A stretch of DNA of 35,978 nt. It comes from Candidatus Hydrogenedens sp. (GTDB lineage Bacteria > Hydrogenedentota > Hydrogenedentia > Hydrogenedentales > CAITNO01). The stretch is taken from positions 1-35,978 of the forward strand of contig JAAYJV010000015.1 of NCBI GenBank assembly GCA_012522755.1. Direction: 5' to 3'. A program made the position numbers and the translations under genes. A model generated the notes under the pieces. The model worked only from the letters and a program-made list of their open reading frames with translations. It searched no databases and was not told where the DNA came from. Within the stretch, counting starts at the first letter, position 1. Each line of letters starts with the position of its first letter. Of the stretch, positions 8,165 through 16,796 are shown in pieces.

Positions 8165-10180
8165 TTATTCTTTCTCCACCAAAGCCCGGAAGGCATTGAA
8201 AGGCGGAACGCCCGGTGTTTCCAAAAAGAGTTCGCCCCGGGCTGTATAGAGACGTGTCAGGGTTTCGTCTCTTTCCGACAGATAGATGGGCACAGGAGGC
8301 TGATCCATTTTATATTCCCCTGATACAGCCAGCAGAATATCCACAGGGAGCTCCCGGAGCTGTGACGACAGTGCTGACAGGGCTTCCAGATAAAGACCGG
8401 CCTCACGAGGGGTACAGAAAAAAGCTGCAAGGGCACGGCCCCTCGCTGGAGACAGTGCTGTACCGCTCTGGCATTTCAGATCGGTCCAGGAAAGAAGGAA
8501 CTTCGAGGCGGGAGCCTGATTACCCGACAATTTTATATCACCCAGATCCAGATGCTCGCCCGGAGCCAGGTTGAAATCCCGGTCCGCCGGAGCAGACTGG
8601 GCACCCAGAGCCGCTATGCAGCGTTGGGGTACACCGGCAAGCGTCCAGGGCCAGTCAAAGCGGCCTTTTTCATCAGTGATCGCGCGCCAGAGAGTCAAGG
8701 GTTCTTCCAAATTTTCATCAGAAAAGAAAGAGGCGACCACCAGTCCGGGCATGGCCTGTCCTTTGCTGTTCACCACACGCCCTGAAACACGGCCGAAGGG
8801 AAGCAGGGTCACCACTGAAGCATCAGCGGCCAGAGGCGGTACGAGGGAGAACAGAGCGCCTTCATTGCGCCGGGGATCTTCCACAAAACCCAGGAGCCTT
8901 CCGCCGGCGGGCTCGGCTCCGAACTGAAGAGTAAGCATACCCTGCTCATTGGCGCGCTGCCAGCCGAACTGAGGGGGTTGCAACAGAGCGACAACGGCCT
9001 GTCCCACTTCTTCGGTGCTGTCTTCACGGAGCACCTGCACACGATAATCGGGCACAGGAGCCAGCCAGAAGCCGGGCAGTTCCAGGGTATCAGCCGGAGG
9101 CACGAGTACCTGAAGGGCGGCCGGTTCGGGACGCTGATATCCGGGAAGAGCTTCAATGCGCACGGTGTTGCTGCCCTCGGGAGCATTCAGCTGAAACATG
9201 CCCTGAGGGCCTGTCCGGGCTACACCGCCCACCTGACCGCGCGTCTCGAGAAAGATCCGGGCACCGGGCATGGGCATCCCTGTTTTCGCATCATGAACGG
9301 AACCGGTGATCCGGCCTGTTTCCGAGAGCATGAGCTGCATGGATACCTCGGGAAGTTCGCCCGTCAGATCGATACGCTGCATCCCCGGGCTGATCCGTCC
9401 TTCTCCGTGGGCCTGCAAGAGATAGACACCCGGTTTGAGCAGCAGTTTGAAGACACCCGTTCCGTCGGTAGCCGTTGCGGCGGTGTCATGGGGAGGCTGT
9501 GTGTTATGGGCAATGACCAGAGCACTTGATACAGGCCGGCTCGTATTGCTGATGAGTACGGAGCCCCGCAAAGAAACACCGCGATGCAGAACCACACGGG
9601 CATCGGAACTGTTTGAAGGAAGATCAGTGACGGCTTCCCGGGCATAAAGGGGGTGCTCGAATTTCAAAGCAACCTGCGCCTGTGCGGGAAGACCGGCGAG
9701 CTCAAAATTTCCGGAGGCGTCGGACCGGGGAACAGTGATGCCCAGATTCTCCAGTTTTGACAGGGGTATACCCACTTTGACAGGATGGGTGATGGCTGCA
9801 CTGATCACCCGGGCACCGGCAACGGCATGTCCTTTTTCATCCACCACCCGGCCACGGAGCCTGGTCTCCTCTCCCAGACGGATGGTCAGACCGCTCCGTT
9901 CATCACCGGCCGCCAGTGTCAGGTGTTCACCGCCAAAGCCATGGTTCGGAGCATGGGCGAAGAGACCCACATTGCCATAAAATTCGCCGGCTATGCGAAA
10001 AGAACCATCGCTGCTGACCTCCCCTTCAACGACGGCTTTTTCCACACCGGGCTCGGCGAAAACCCGGGCCGATCCGACACCGGCACCGCCGCTGTCCACA
10101 ATACACCCTGTCAGATCAGCCTGAAGGGATTGGCAGAGAATCAGGGGCAAGACCCAGACGATCCGGAGTAAAGATTTCAT
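8165..10180 (-). CDS. Secreted carboxypeptidase-regulatory-like repeat protein
   Basis: A 671-residue exported protein with signal peptide MKSLLRIVWVLPLILCQSLQAD. It is built of about six carboxypeptidase-regulatory-like repeats (DLTGCIVDSGGAGVGSARVF; LRGRVVDEKGHAVAGARVI; LRGSVLISNTSRPVSSALVI; ITGSVHDAKTGMPMPGARIF; VSGRVVNSKGQAMPGLVVA), domains that usually act as structural or binding modules in the periplasm or on the surface. Residues 555-671 (ALAAFFCTPREAGLYLEAL, PVPIYLSERDETLTRLY, PPFNAFRALVEKE) look like a degenerate thioredoxin-like fold, which would make it a diverged duplicate of the next gene. That comparison is by eye only. It has ribosome-binding site AGAGGAA and ends four bases before the next start, so the two are coupled. 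Confidence 0.75.
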   Translation of the reverse strand: MKSLLRIVWVLPLILCQSLQADLTGCIVDSGGAGVGSARVFAEPGVEKAVVEGEVSSDGSFRIAGEFYGNVGLFAHAPNHGFGGEHLTLAAGDERSGLTIRLGEETRLRGRVVDEKGHAVAGARVISAAITHPVKVGIPLSKLENLGITVPRSDASGNFELAGLPAQAQVALKFEHPLYAREAVTDLPSNSSDARVVLHRGVSLRGSVLISNTSRPVSSALVIAHNTQPPHDTAATATDGTGVFKLLLKPGVYLLQAHGEGRISPGMQRIDLTGELPEVSMQLMLSETGRITGSVHDAKTGMPMPGARIFLETRGQVGGVARTGPQGMFQLNAPEGSNTVRIEALPGYQRPEPAALQVLVPPADTLELPGFWLAPVPDYRVQVLREDSTEEVGQAVVALLQPPQFGWQRANEQGMLTLQFGAEPAGGRLLGFVEDPRRNEGALFSLVPPLAADASVVTLLPFGRVSGRVVNSKGQAMPGLVVASFFSDENLEEPLTLWRAITDEKGRFDWPWTLAGVPQRCIAALGAQSAPADRDFNLAPGEHLDLGDIKLSGNQAPASKFLLSWTDLKCQSGTALSPARGRALAAFFCTPREAGLYLEALSALSSQLRELPVDILLAVSGEYKMDQPPVPIYLSERDETLTRLYTARGELFLETPGVPPFNAFRALVEKE

Positions 10181-10192
10181 GGGATTCCTCTT

Positions 10193-11179
10193 TTATTCTT
10201 CCTGCATGAGTTCATCCAGCGTAGTTCGCAATACGGCTGCTGATGCGGCCAGAGCCTCTTCTTCCGTTTCGGTGAGTCGCGCTTCCATGATGCGTTCCAC
10301 GCCGTGCCGGGCAACAATACAAGGTACACTGAGACACAAATCGGAAAGGCCATATTCTCCCTTGAGTACAGTGGACACGGTAAGCACACTGTTTTCATCA
10401 CGGAGAATGGCTCCCACAATACGCACGAGAGCAAGACCTATGGCAAAATAAGTGGAACCTTTGTAATCGATAATATGGTAAGCCGAATAACGGACCTGCT
10501 CTTCAATGCTTTTTCGGACAGCGAGCCATTCGCTTTCCTGTCCTGTGGGTGCGCAACGGCGACAGGTATCGCAATATTCGTCAATGGGAATTCCGGCCAC
10601 ATGGGTCATGGACCAGGCGGCAAATTCGCTGTCGCCGTGCTCGCCCAGAATATAGGCGTGAATATTGTGGATATCGATATTGCAATTCTGGCTGAGAAAG
10701 CTCCGGAAACGCGCGCTGTCCAGAACCGTTCCGGAGCCCAGAACACGACCCGGACGCCAGCCTGTTTCTTCCGCAGCCACCCAGGTCAGTATATCCACGG
10801 GATTGCTCACCATAACAAGCACACCGGGGGAATTCATATCGACCATCTCACGGCATACCTGCCGGACAATGGCTGCATTGCGGCGCAGAGGATGGAGCCT
10901 GCTTTCTCCGGGCTGCTGGCGTGCTCCCGCCGTCATGACCAGAACACTCGCATCGGCATAGTCTTTCCGATCACCCACGCGAATGTGGACGGGCGGGAAA
11001 AAACTCTGGCCATGGGCCAGGTCCAGCACTTGACCCCGGGCAAGATCAATATTCTGATCAACGAGCACAATTTCATCAGCGAGCCCGCTTTGGGCCAGGG
11101 CATAACAGAAGGTGGCACCCACGGAACCGGCGCCGATAACAACAACTTTTCGCTTGTGATTTTTTTCTGTAAGACTCAT
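10193..11179 (-). CDS. ldh: L-lactate dehydrogenase
   Basis: A 328-residue NAD-dependent 2-hydroxyacid dehydrogenase of the LDH/MDH family, reducing pyruvate to L-lactate with NADH. It shows the Rossmann loop VVVIGAGSVGATFCYAL, Asp41 for NAD specificity (VLVDQNIDLARG), the active-site loop AGARQQPGESRL, with Gln88 at the position that is Gln in lactate and Arg in malate dehydrogenases, substrate Arg in LDSARFRSF, and catalytic His181 in LGEHGDSEFAAWS. The start at 11179 is supported by AGGAG a few bases upstream and fits family length. It lies 12 bases before a secreted-protein gene, an odd neighbour for a cytosolic fermentation enzyme. It would give the cell an NADH sink besides H2. Confidence 0.92.
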   Translation of the reverse strand: MSLTEKNHKRKVVVIGAGSVGATFCYALAQSGLADEIVLVDQNIDLARGQVLDLAHGQSFFPPVHIRVGDRKDYADASVLVMTAGARQQPGESRLHPLRRNAAIVRQVCREMVDMNSPGVLVMVSNPVDILTWVAAEETGWRPGRVLGSGTVLDSARFRSFLSQNCNIDIHNIHAYILGEHGDSEFAAWSMTHVAGIPIDEYCDTCRRCAPTGQESEWLAVRKSIEEQVRYSAYHIIDYKGSTYFAIGLALVRIVGAILRDENSVLTVSTVLKGEYGLSDLCLSVPCIVARHGVERIMEARLTETEEEALAASAAVLRTTLDELMQEE

Positions 11180-11262
11180 GGAGCTCCTGTCCGAAAATGC
11201 AAACCCCACCGACACAGAAACGCTTTCCAGGGCGATTCTACCCGGTTCAGCGTGAAAAGAGA

Positions 11263-11297
11263 GGCCGCTTGCCTGACCCGGGACCAGGCAAGCGCCT
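11263..11297 (-). terminator. Probable terminator after qNOR gene
   Basis: The arms GGCCGCTTGCCTG (11263-11275) and CAGGCAAGCGCC form a 12-base-pair stem with one bulge around a short loop. On the minus strand a T-rich tract (CTCTCTTTTC) follows. It sits 56 bases past the qNOR stop. The T-run is imperfect. Confidence 0.55.
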
Positions 11298-11352
11298 TAA
11301 AAAACAGCTTTCAGCGGCCGGGCCGTGATACAGCCCGAAGCCGGTCAGAATG

Positions 11353-13638
11353 TTATTCAGCGTCGGCCGAGGAGCGACGCCAGTTGTTCCAATAGGTCAG
11401 CACACCGGCCAGAGCCAGGGGCGCACAACCCATGCCCAGGAATACCACGTCACCGGGCATACGCATCCATTCAATGGTCCGCATCAGTCCCTGAGTGAGG
11501 AATTCCGGGCTCCGTGCATGGAAATAACCATTGGCCAGCACATCATGAAGTTGGAAGACACCGCCGGGGAAAAGATTCATGAGCACCATCAGCATGAGGC
11601 CGATATTCAGCCCGTAAAAAGAGACGGCTACAAGTTTCTCCAGCTTCTTCCACTCTTCATCTGTGGAGGATTCCCGGAAAGCAAAGACCATGAGTGCTAC
11701 GGCAAGCATGCCGAAAACTCCCATCATGGCCGCATGTCCATGGTTGGGTGTGAGCAGCGTGCCCACTTCATAATAGCTGACAATGGGCAGGTTGATCAGG
11801 AATCCGAATACACCGGCGCCCAGGAAATTCCAGAAACCGACGGCCATGAGAAAATAAAAAGTCCAGCGATGAGGCAAGGCCGCTTTCTTCTCGCAGTCAT
11901 CACAATCGCGCCGGGACAGAGAAATGAAGTCCCAGGCATCCAGTGTCAGCAGCGTCAGGGGCACCACCTCCAGTGCTGAAAATACAGCCGAAAGCGCCAT
12001 GGTGATATGACCCTGACCGGTCCAGTACCAGTGATGACCGGTACCGATGATACCGCCGCCCAGATACAGGATGGCGTCCATATAGACCACGCGCAGAGCC
12101 GTCTTCTTCGAGACCATGCCCAGAAGGAAGAACATGAGTGCCACCATGGTCGTGGCGAAGAGTTCGAAGAAGCCTTCCACCCAGAGATGAATGATCCAGA
12201 ATCGCCACATGTCCACCACGGTGAAGTGGGAACGGGCTCCGAAGAACATGGCCGGAAGATAAAATAAAGGTATGGCCACAGCCGCATAAAGGAAGAGCGA
12301 GGCAATCTGACCGCGCTCCGGATCCTTGCGTACGGGAAGGATGTAACGGGCTATGAGCACCAGCCAGATGAGGAGACCACCGGCCAGAAGAAGCTGCCAG
12401 GCACGGCCCAGCTCCAGGTATTCCCAGCCCTGATGGCCCAGCCAGAACCACAGATCGCCCAGAAGCCTTTTGATGCCCAGCCATTCGCCGCCCAGACTGC
12501 CGACAACGACAAAAACCAGCGCCCAGAACAGAACATGAATTCCCAGAGCCTGTTTTTTGGGTTCTTTGCGGTTGACGGCACCGGCCAGGAAAAGACCGCC
12601 GCCCACAAAGCAGGTGGCCACCCAGAAAATGGCAATCTGCAGGTGCCAGGTGCGCAGAATATTACTGGGCAGAAGCGAGGAAAGGTCGAAGCCGTAAAAG
12701 TCGCCGGGTTCCGCACGGTAATGGGCCAGTCCGCCGCCGATGGTGGCCTGGACCAGAAAGAGCAGTGCCGCGATCACAAAATATTTCAATACCGCTTTCT
12801 GTCCGGCTGTGGCTTCTCCGGGGAGCAGCTGAGGATGGAGCTGATCCTTTTGCTGCCAGCCCAGGAAATTGAAGCGGCCGAAGATGAAGAGAGCGAGCCC
12901 CAGACCGCCCAGAAGAGCAATGAGACTCAAGGCACTCCACAGAAGAGTGCCGTTAGTGGGCACGTTGTTGACAGCGGGATCATAGGGAAAGTTGTTGGTA
13001 TAGGAATAGTCCTTGCCGGGCCGGTTCGCTGCGGAGGCCCAGGAGGTCCAGAAGAAAAAGCTTGTAAGGAGACGAAGCTCTTCCCCATCGTCAATGTACT
13101 TTGCAGGCAAGCCGAAGTTGTTTTCCGGGTGTGCGAAAAATTCGCGCCACACTTCCTGCTGCTTTTCAAAGCTGTATACCTGCGCCGGGCTGAGAGTCAA
13201 CACGCCTGATGCGGGATCATAGCGGTTCGTGCGCGTTTCTTTCACCACCGCTTCGCGGATACTGTCCTGCTGGCTCTCGCTGAGTTCAGACCATTGCTGC
13301 CGGTGCAACTGCTCGGCATGAAACTCATAAGCGTCCAGACTCTGATAGTACAGGTAGCTCGTGGAAAAATCCGGGCCCAGATAAGCGCCATGGCCCCAGA
13401 TGGTTCCGTTATTCATGAGCCCCTGACGCAGGAAGACCTCCTGACCGGAAAGGATATCATCTCCCGTAAAGAGAATGTCCCCCTCTTCCGTACGGATCTG
13501 GTCCGGAATGGGTGGTGCATCCTGATAGGATTTGATGGCCAGCCAGACCAATACGCTGAATCCGGCGATCAGTACCAGAAAAAGACCATTCTTCCACCAG
13601 GGCGACAACCGTTCTTCATGTTGCGGATTGCTTTGCAT
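11353..13638 (-). CDS. norB: Quinol-dependent nitric oxide reductase (qNOR)
   Basis: A 761-residue integral membrane protein of the heme-copper oxidase superfamily that reduces 2 NO to N2O with quinol electrons. Its length and N-terminal extension (one membrane helix, residues 17-36, plus about 190 periplasmic residues with GDDILSGQEVFLRQGLMNNGTIWGHG, in pieces) mark the single-chain quinol type rather than cytochrome-dependent NorBC. Metal ligand regions are visible: ILRTWHLQIAIFW, the IHLWVEGFFELFATT helix with His and two Glu, GTGHHWYWTG with the His pair for FeB, and NHGHAAMMGVFG. The start at 13638 (MQSNPQHEER) has AAGGAAAG upstream; upstream extension would read through a repeat. It is probably used for NO detoxification, since no other denitrification gene is near. 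Confidence 0.93.
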   Translation of the reverse strand: MQSNPQHEERLSPWWKNGLFLVLIAGFSVLVWLAIKSYQDAPPIPDQIRTEEGDILFTGDDILSGQEVFLRQGLMNNGTIWGHGAYLGPDFSTSYLYYQSLDAYEFHAEQLHRQQWSELSESQQDSIREAVVKETRTNRYDPASGVLTLSPAQVYSFEKQQEVWREFFAHPENNFGLPAKYIDDGEELRLLTSFFFWTSWASAANRPGKDYSYTNNFPYDPAVNNVPTNGTLLWSALSLIALLGGLGLALFIFGRFNFLGWQQKDQLHPQLLPGEATAGQKAVLKYFVIAALLFLVQATIGGGLAHYRAEPGDFYGFDLSSLLPSNILRTWHLQIAIFWVATCFVGGGLFLAGAVNRKEPKKQALGIHVLFWALVFVVVGSLGGEWLGIKRLLGDLWFWLGHQGWEYLELGRAWQLLLAGGLLIWLVLIARYILPVRKDPERGQIASLFLYAAVAIPLFYLPAMFFGARSHFTVVDMWRFWIIHLWVEGFFELFATTMVALMFFLLGMVSKKTALRVVYMDAILYLGGGIIGTGHHWYWTGQGHITMALSAVFSALEVVPLTLLTLDAWDFISLSRRDCDDCEKKAALPHRWTFYFLMAVGFWNFLGAGVFGFLINLPIVSYYEVGTLLTPNHGHAAMMGVFGMLAVALMVFAFRESSTDEEWKKLEKLVAVSFYGLNIGLMLMVLMNLFPGGVFQLHDVLANGYFHARSPEFLTQGLMRTIEWMRMPGDVVFLGMGCAPLALAGVLTYWNNWRRSSADAE

Positions 13639-13781
13639 GCTCTTTCCTTTCACCTTTGGTGCCCCACCCGGAGCCACCAGTACAGGCCTTATAAACAAGG
13701 AGTATCTGGCAAGACAGATCTTGTTGCACCGCAAAACCGGTGTCGTCAAAGTATAGCACAGCCCGTGAATTACATAAAACC

Positions 13782-13839
13782 GGGGCGAGGGGCGAGGGAC
13801 GAGGGCCAGGGCCGAGGGACGAGGGCCAAGGGACGAGGG
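13782..13839. repeat. GAGGGACGAGGGCC-type short tandem repeat
   Basis: Roughly five imperfect copies of a 10-14 base GC-rich unit (GGGGCGAG, GGGACGAGGGCC, GGGCCGAGGGACGAG) lie between qNOR and glpD. Extending the qNOR reading frame upstream through it gives low-complexity Pro/Ser/Arg sequence, which supports the downstream start. Confidence 0.75.
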
Positions 13840-13852
13840 TGCGGGCAGGTAG

Positions 13853-13872
13853 GGGCACGGCATGCCGTGCCC
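13853..13872. repeat. 20-base perfect palindrome GGGCACGGCATGCCGTGCCC
   Basis: A perfect inverted repeat with no loop. A degenerate copy (GGGCACGGCATACCGTTCCC) occurs at 35186-35205 in the other repeat island, so this is a dispersed element rather than a local operator. Confidence 0.8.
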
Positions 13873-14013
13873 ACTCCGTCCACTGATTCACCATAAATGC
13901 CGCGCCCTCACCCGAGCCCCTCCCACATCCGTCCGATTCCCCGGAAAAGCTTAGCTCTTTTTCTCTTCCTCTCATTCCTCCATGATTAAAAAAAACAGAG
14001 AAATCTCCTCAGT

Positions 14014-14042
14014 TTGGCTTTACCCTTTCTATCCGTTACAAT
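14014..14042 (+). promoter_or_regulatory. Predicted sigma-70 promoter of glpD
   Basis: TTGGCT (14014-14019) and TACAAT (14037-14042) have a 17-base spacer, about 70 bases upstream of the chosen glpD start. Four of six and five of six positions match consensus. Confidence 0.5.
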
Positions 14043-14111
14043 AAACCCAAGCATTACCAACAGCAAAAAAGCTTTGTCTTAAAAGCGCAACCCGTGGGAG
14101 AACCAGTGGAT

Positions 14112-15683
14112 ATGTTAAAACGGGAAAGCATGATGGCTGCTCTGGAAGATCAGAGTCAAGTCTGGGATTTCATTATCATTGGCGGCGGTGCGACAGGCGT
14201 GGGGATTGCCATTGATGCGGCCACACGGGGGTATCGCCCGTTATTGCTGGAAGCATCCGACTTCGGGAAGGGTACTTCCAGTCGAAGCACGAAACTCGTC
14301 CATGGCGGAGTGCGCTATCTGCAACAGGGAAATGTGGCGCTGGTGCTCGATGCCTTGCGTGAACGCGGACTCATGCGTCAGAATGCGCCGCACCTGGTTC
14401 ATGATCTGGCTTTCATCGTGCCCAATTACAGTTGGTGGGAAGCGCCTTTTTACGGGGTGGGACTGCGGGTCTATGATTTCATGGCGGGCAAACTTGGCTT
14501 CGGCCGTTCGCGCAACCTCTCTTTCGATAAAACCGTGGAGCGTATCCCCACTCTGGAAAGAGAAGGGCTGCGCGGCGGCGTGATTTATTATGACGGTCAG
14601 TTCGACGATGCCCGACTGCTCATCAACATGGCGCAGACCGCAGAAGAACATGGCGCTGTGCTGTTGAATTATGTCAAAGTCACGGGCCTCATCAAAGAAG
14701 AGGATATTGTCCGGGGCGTTGTCGCTGTTGACCAGGAAACAGAGCGGGAATTCACACTGCGCGGCAAGGCCATCATCAATGCCACAGGCCCTTTCGCCGA
14801 TGCCATACGCTTTATGGATACTCCCGATGCACCGGCCATGATCAGTGCCAGTCAGGGAGTGCATATTTCTCTGGATCGTTCTTTCCTGCCCGGAGACACG
14901 GCCATCATGGTACCTCATACCGATGACGGACGTGTCCTTTTCGCCATTCCCTGGCGCAACCATACGCTCATCGGCACGACGGATACAGCCATTCCGGAAG
15001 TGGTGGTTGAGCCGACGGTGATGGAAGAGGAAATGGACTTTCTGCTCACTCATGCGGCCCGTTATCTGACGAAGGATCCGACGGAAAAGGATGTGCTGAG
15101 CGCCTTCACGGGTATCCGTCCATTGGTGGCGGCCCAGGGTGAAAGTAAAACAGCCTCCCTCTCCCGTGATCATACGCTGCATATTTCCAATTCGGGGCTG
15201 GTCACCATTACGGGCGGAAAATGGACTACTTACCGGAAGATGGCTGAAGATACGGTGAACCAGGCGGCACTGGTGGCGGAGCTGGACGAAGTGCCCTGCG
15301 TCACGCGTACCCTGCCCATTCACGGGCATCTGGTCAATTCACAGCTGGAAGACAATCTCGCTGTTTACGGAGCTGATGCCTGCCGTCTCCAGGAGCTTAT
15401 CGGGACAGAAGAAAGCTGGAAGGAGCTCCTGCATTCCGATCTGGACATACAGGCGGGCGAAGTCATCTGGGCTATCCGTCATGAAGGCGCACGGACCATT
15501 GAAGACTTTCTGGGTCGACGTTCGCGGGCCCTCTTTCTCAATGCCCATGCGGCCATAGACATGGCGCCGAAAGTGGCGGAGCTCATGGCTGCGGAACTGG
15601 GCCGAGACGAAGCCTGGCAGGAGAGTCAGGTCCGTTCTCTGGAGGAAACAGCCCGACGCTACTACCTCTACGGAGCAAAATAA
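14112..15683 (+). CDS. glpD: FAD-dependent glycerol-3-phosphate dehydrogenase
   Basis: A 523-residue flavoprotein that oxidises sn-glycerol 3-phosphate to dihydroxyacetone phosphate and passes electrons to quinone at the membrane. It shows the FAD-binding FIIIGGGATGVGIAIDAATRG near the N-terminus, the GlpD signature SSRSTKLVHGGVRYLQQGN, GRVLFAIPWRNHTLIGTTD-like substrate-domain sequence, and the C-terminal FAD contact VTITGGKWTTYRKMAEDT. The ATG at 14112 is preferred over an in-frame GTG at 14094, because GGGAG (14096-14100) lies 11 bases before it. It converges on a PAP2/glycerophosphodiesterase pair that would supply glycerol 3-phosphate, suggesting a local phospholipid-headgroup catabolic module. 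Confidence 0.93.
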   Translation: MLKRESMMAALEDQSQVWDFIIIGGGATGVGIAIDAATRGYRPLLLEASDFGKGTSSRSTKLVHGGVRYLQQGNVALVLDALRERGLMRQNAPHLVHDLAFIVPNYSWWEAPFYGVGLRVYDFMAGKLGFGRSRNLSFDKTVERIPTLEREGLRGGVIYYDGQFDDARLLINMAQTAEEHGAVLLNYVKVTGLIKEEDIVRGVVAVDQETEREFTLRGKAIINATGPFADAIRFMDTPDAPAMISASQGVHISLDRSFLPGDTAIMVPHTDDGRVLFAIPWRNHTLIGTTDTAIPEVVVEPTVMEEEMDFLLTHAARYLTKDPTEKDVLSAFTGIRPLVAAQGESKTASLSRDHTLHISNSGLVTITGGKWTTYRKMAEDTVNQAALVAELDEVPCVTRTLPIHGHLVNSQLEDNLAVYGADACRLQELIGTEESWKELLHSDLDIQAGEVIWAIRHEGARTIEDFLGRRSRALFLNAHAAIDMAPKVAELMAAELGRDEAWQESQVRSLEETARRYYLYGAK

Positions 15684-15698
15684 GCTTCAGGACATTCC

Positions 15699-16775
15699 TC
15701 AGCCTTTCGGAGGCTCTCCGAAGGGAAACAGGGCCGCACTGACCAGAGGCGGACTCTCTTTGCCCCGGTTGAGCAGATGCCAGACACCAAACCATATGAG
15801 GCTGATGGCGATGACAGCCAATGCAATGGGCCGTTGCGACGCCTTGGCGATCATGAGCAGGGAGATGCCCACAGACATCATGGCCAGCAGAGGCAGGTGT
15901 CTGTGGTTCCAGAAGCAATAATACACCATGGAACTCACACCGAAACCAAAGAAGGTCGCCATGATCACACAATAGGGGAAATGGGCTGTCGTGTAAATCC
16001 GCGTATAGCCGTGAAAAATTCCCAAAGCCAGCAGAGGCAGTCGGATACGCCAGGAACGGATGAGCCAGAAAAAAACAACCGTCTGCGCCCAGAAACTGGA
16101 AGTATGGCCGGAAATATAGGAAAAGCCGCCCCGCACCACCTCATCATCCAGACGGCGGATGGCACCGTTCCAGGCTTCGTTGGAATCATGGAGAGGACGG
16201 GGACGTTTCACAAGCGCTTTGATCTGATCTTCGCCCAGGGTGTTCACGAAAAAGACGCAGACAATCACAAGCCAGCAGGCCTGGGTGATCTTGCGCTGGT
16301 CGTCGTCACTGAGCTCCGTCAGTAACCTTCCGATGAGGAAAAATCCCCCGAAAAGCACCAAACCCAGAAGAAGAAAAACGCTGGTATACTCCACCTTGCC
16401 CCACCAGAAAATACCCTTCTTCTGGATGAACATGCCAGCGCCATGCCACAGTCCGAAAACAACGGCAAGACCATAGTATATTTTCTGGGTAATCTCCTGG
16501 GCACGGACACTGCGACGGCTCGAATAATAACCGACGAGCCAGGCGATGGTGAGGACAGCCATATAATAGGCGCCCCAGTCTGTCTGAAAAATAACGAGCT
16601 GATCCAGAAGAGGCACATAGTTGTCCGGGTTGAGAAAGAGGAGCAGATTGATATCCCACTGCGCTTCCACGAATCTGCCCAGAAAAAGGGTGACGCCAAA
16701 GAAAAGTACGAATCTTACCAGAAAAAAATCCCAAGCACGGAGATGGGTCGCAGGTGTATGGTCTTTGATCATCAT
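15699..16775 (-). CDS. PAP2-like membrane phosphatase family protein
   Basis: A 358-residue polytopic membrane protein with about eight hydrophobic helices. It carries the three blocks of the type 2 phosphatidic acid phosphatase family: K186-x6-R193-P194 (KALVKRPRP), SGH at 222-224 (YISGHTSS) and R259-x5-H265 (TRIYTTAHFPYC). Two family positions are altered: Ile replaces Pro before SGH, and Cys269 stands where the final H-x3-D aspartate is expected. The three main catalytic residues (Arg/Lys, His224, His265) remain, so lipid-phosphate phosphatase activity is possible. AAAGGAAT lies nine bases before the ATG. It follows the glycerophosphodiesterase gene by 21 bases, supporting a role in lipid phosphate turnover. 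Confidence 0.8.
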   Translation of the reverse strand: MMIKDHTPATHLRAWDFFLVRFVLFFGVTLFLGRFVEAQWDINLLLFLNPDNYVPLLDQLVIFQTDWGAYYMAVLTIAWLVGYYSSRRSVRAQEITQKIYYGLAVVFGLWHGAGMFIQKKGIFWWGKVEYTSVFLLLGLVLFGGFFLIGRLLTELSDDDQRKITQACWLVIVCVFFVNTLGEDQIKALVKRPRPLHDSNEAWNGAIRRLDDEVVRGGFSYISGHTSSFWAQTVVFFWLIRSWRIRLPLLALGIFHGYTRIYTTAHFPYCVIMATFFGFGVSSMVYYCFWNHRHLPLLAMMSVGISLLMIAKASQRPIALAVIAISLIWFGVWHLLNRGKESPPLVSAALFPFGEPPKG

Positions 16776-16796
16776 ATGGATATTCCTTTATAAAAA

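Larger units (their letters stand above)
13639..14111. other. Gene-free region between divergent qNOR and glpD
   Basis: It holds the qNOR leader, a GC-rich GAGGGACGAGGGCC-type tandem repeat (13782-13839), a 20-base palindrome (13853-13872), fragments of the dispersed CCGTCCGATTCC repeat, and a predicted glpD promoter. A 5-4-5 dyad, CAAGA-N4-TCTTG, lies at 13710-13723, about 72 bases upstream of qNOR. It does not match FNR, NnrR or NorR consensus sites. No gene was seen. Confidence 0.6.

Noticed and set aside
13639-13790. FNR/NnrR/NorR-type NO-responsive site before qNOR
   Set aside because: A CAAGA-N4-TCTTG dyad exists, but its half-sites do not match TTGAT-N4-ATCAA or other known NO-regulator boxes.
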